Below, piece after piece: positions 14,483-14,593 of a DNA stretch of 14,593 nucleotides. The DNA lies in contig DEQC01000036.1 of the NCBI GenBank assembly GCA_002359055.1, forward strand, positions 1 through 14,593, in the 5' to 3' direction. This DNA comes from Flavobacteriales bacterium UBA3376 (GTDB taxonomy: Bacteria > Bacteroidota > Bacteroidia > Flavobacteriales > Weeksellaceae). Made by a program: the position numbers and the translations under genes. The notes beneath the pieces are model-generated. The model saw only the letters and a program-made list of their open reading frames with translations, searched no databases and was not told the DNA's origin. How positions within the stretch are numbered: the first letter of the stretch is position 1; the number at the start of each line of letters is the position of its first letter.

Positions 14483-14593
14483 TTAAATACTCGTAACTTG
14501 TATGCTTAGAACATTTAATTTCTCCAAAGCAACTTTGACCGATTTTATATTTTCAAATCTTAACATCAAAGTGGGATTTTCATCCTTGGATTT
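14483..14593 (-). CDS. C-terminal fragment of an unidentified gene cut by the window edge
   Basis: The - strand is open from the right edge to a TAA at 14483-14485, encoding at least 36 residues that end in KSVKVALEKLNVLSIQVTSI. The other two - strand frames are soon closed by stops, and the composition (Lys, Glu, Leu, Val) looks like a real protein. The pattern is loosely like the last helix and strand of a small alpha/beta domain, but too little is present to name a family. It reads in the same direction as the exported trio, about 150 bases upstream of it. Confidence 0.45.
   Translation of the reverse strand, partial: KSKDENPTLMLRFENIKSVKVALEKLNVLSIQVTSI

Noticed and set aside
1..14593. 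tRNA, rRNA, riboswitch or CRISPR features
   Set aside because: No cloverleaf-like, conserved aptamer or regularly spaced repeat pattern was recognised in the intergenic regions.

Overview
This window looks like chromosomal DNA of a low-GC member of the Bacteroidota, most likely class Flavobacteriia. The evidence is AT-rich sequence, almost no Shine-Dalgarno sites, repeated TAnnTTTG-type -7 promoter boxes shortly before start codons, a TonB receptor with an N-terminal CarboxypepD_reg-like domain, and exported proteins that begin with the 'AQVGIxTxxPxxxLDxxG' signature common in this class. Genus cannot be told from the sequence. I found no tRNA, rRNA, CRISPR array, transposase or phage gene.

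Layout. (1) 1-5071: a three-gene operon on the + strand, TonB-dependent outer-membrane receptor, purple-acid-phosphatase-like metallophosphoesterase and beta-propeller phytase lipoprotein, closed by a hairpin. It reads as a phosphate-scavenging unit for phytate or other organic phosphates: the phytase and phosphatase strip phosphate, and the receptor probably imports a ligand. (2) 5072-5335: a noncoding stretch with a short direct repeat and the promoter of the next gene. (3) 5336-6485: an ElaA-type acetyltransferase and ribulose-phosphate 3-epimerase (rpe), each with its own -7 box. (4) 6515-6550: a strong two-way terminator, then htpG (Hsp90) on the - strand. htpG has a sigma-54-like -24/-12 element and an upstream palindrome, unlike the other genes here. 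(5) 8570-10289: an endonuclease/exonuclease/phosphatase-family protein, then deoC (deoxyribose-phosphate aldolase). (6) 10359-11294: a lipoprotein built of two similar halves, followed by a two-way terminator that also serves a 33-residue membrane ORF on the - strand. (7) 11539-11925: a DUF423 membrane protein. (8) 14335-11933, - strand: a tandem run of three diverged paralogous exported proteins that share an N-terminal signature and a C-terminal beta-rich domain. The right edge cuts the C-terminus of one more - strand gene.

The housekeeping genes (rpe, deoC, htpG, DUF423, elaA) are ordinary core genes. The parts most worth following up are the phytase/receptor operon, the sigma-54-like control of htpG, the triplicated exported family of unknown function, and the small membrane ORF.
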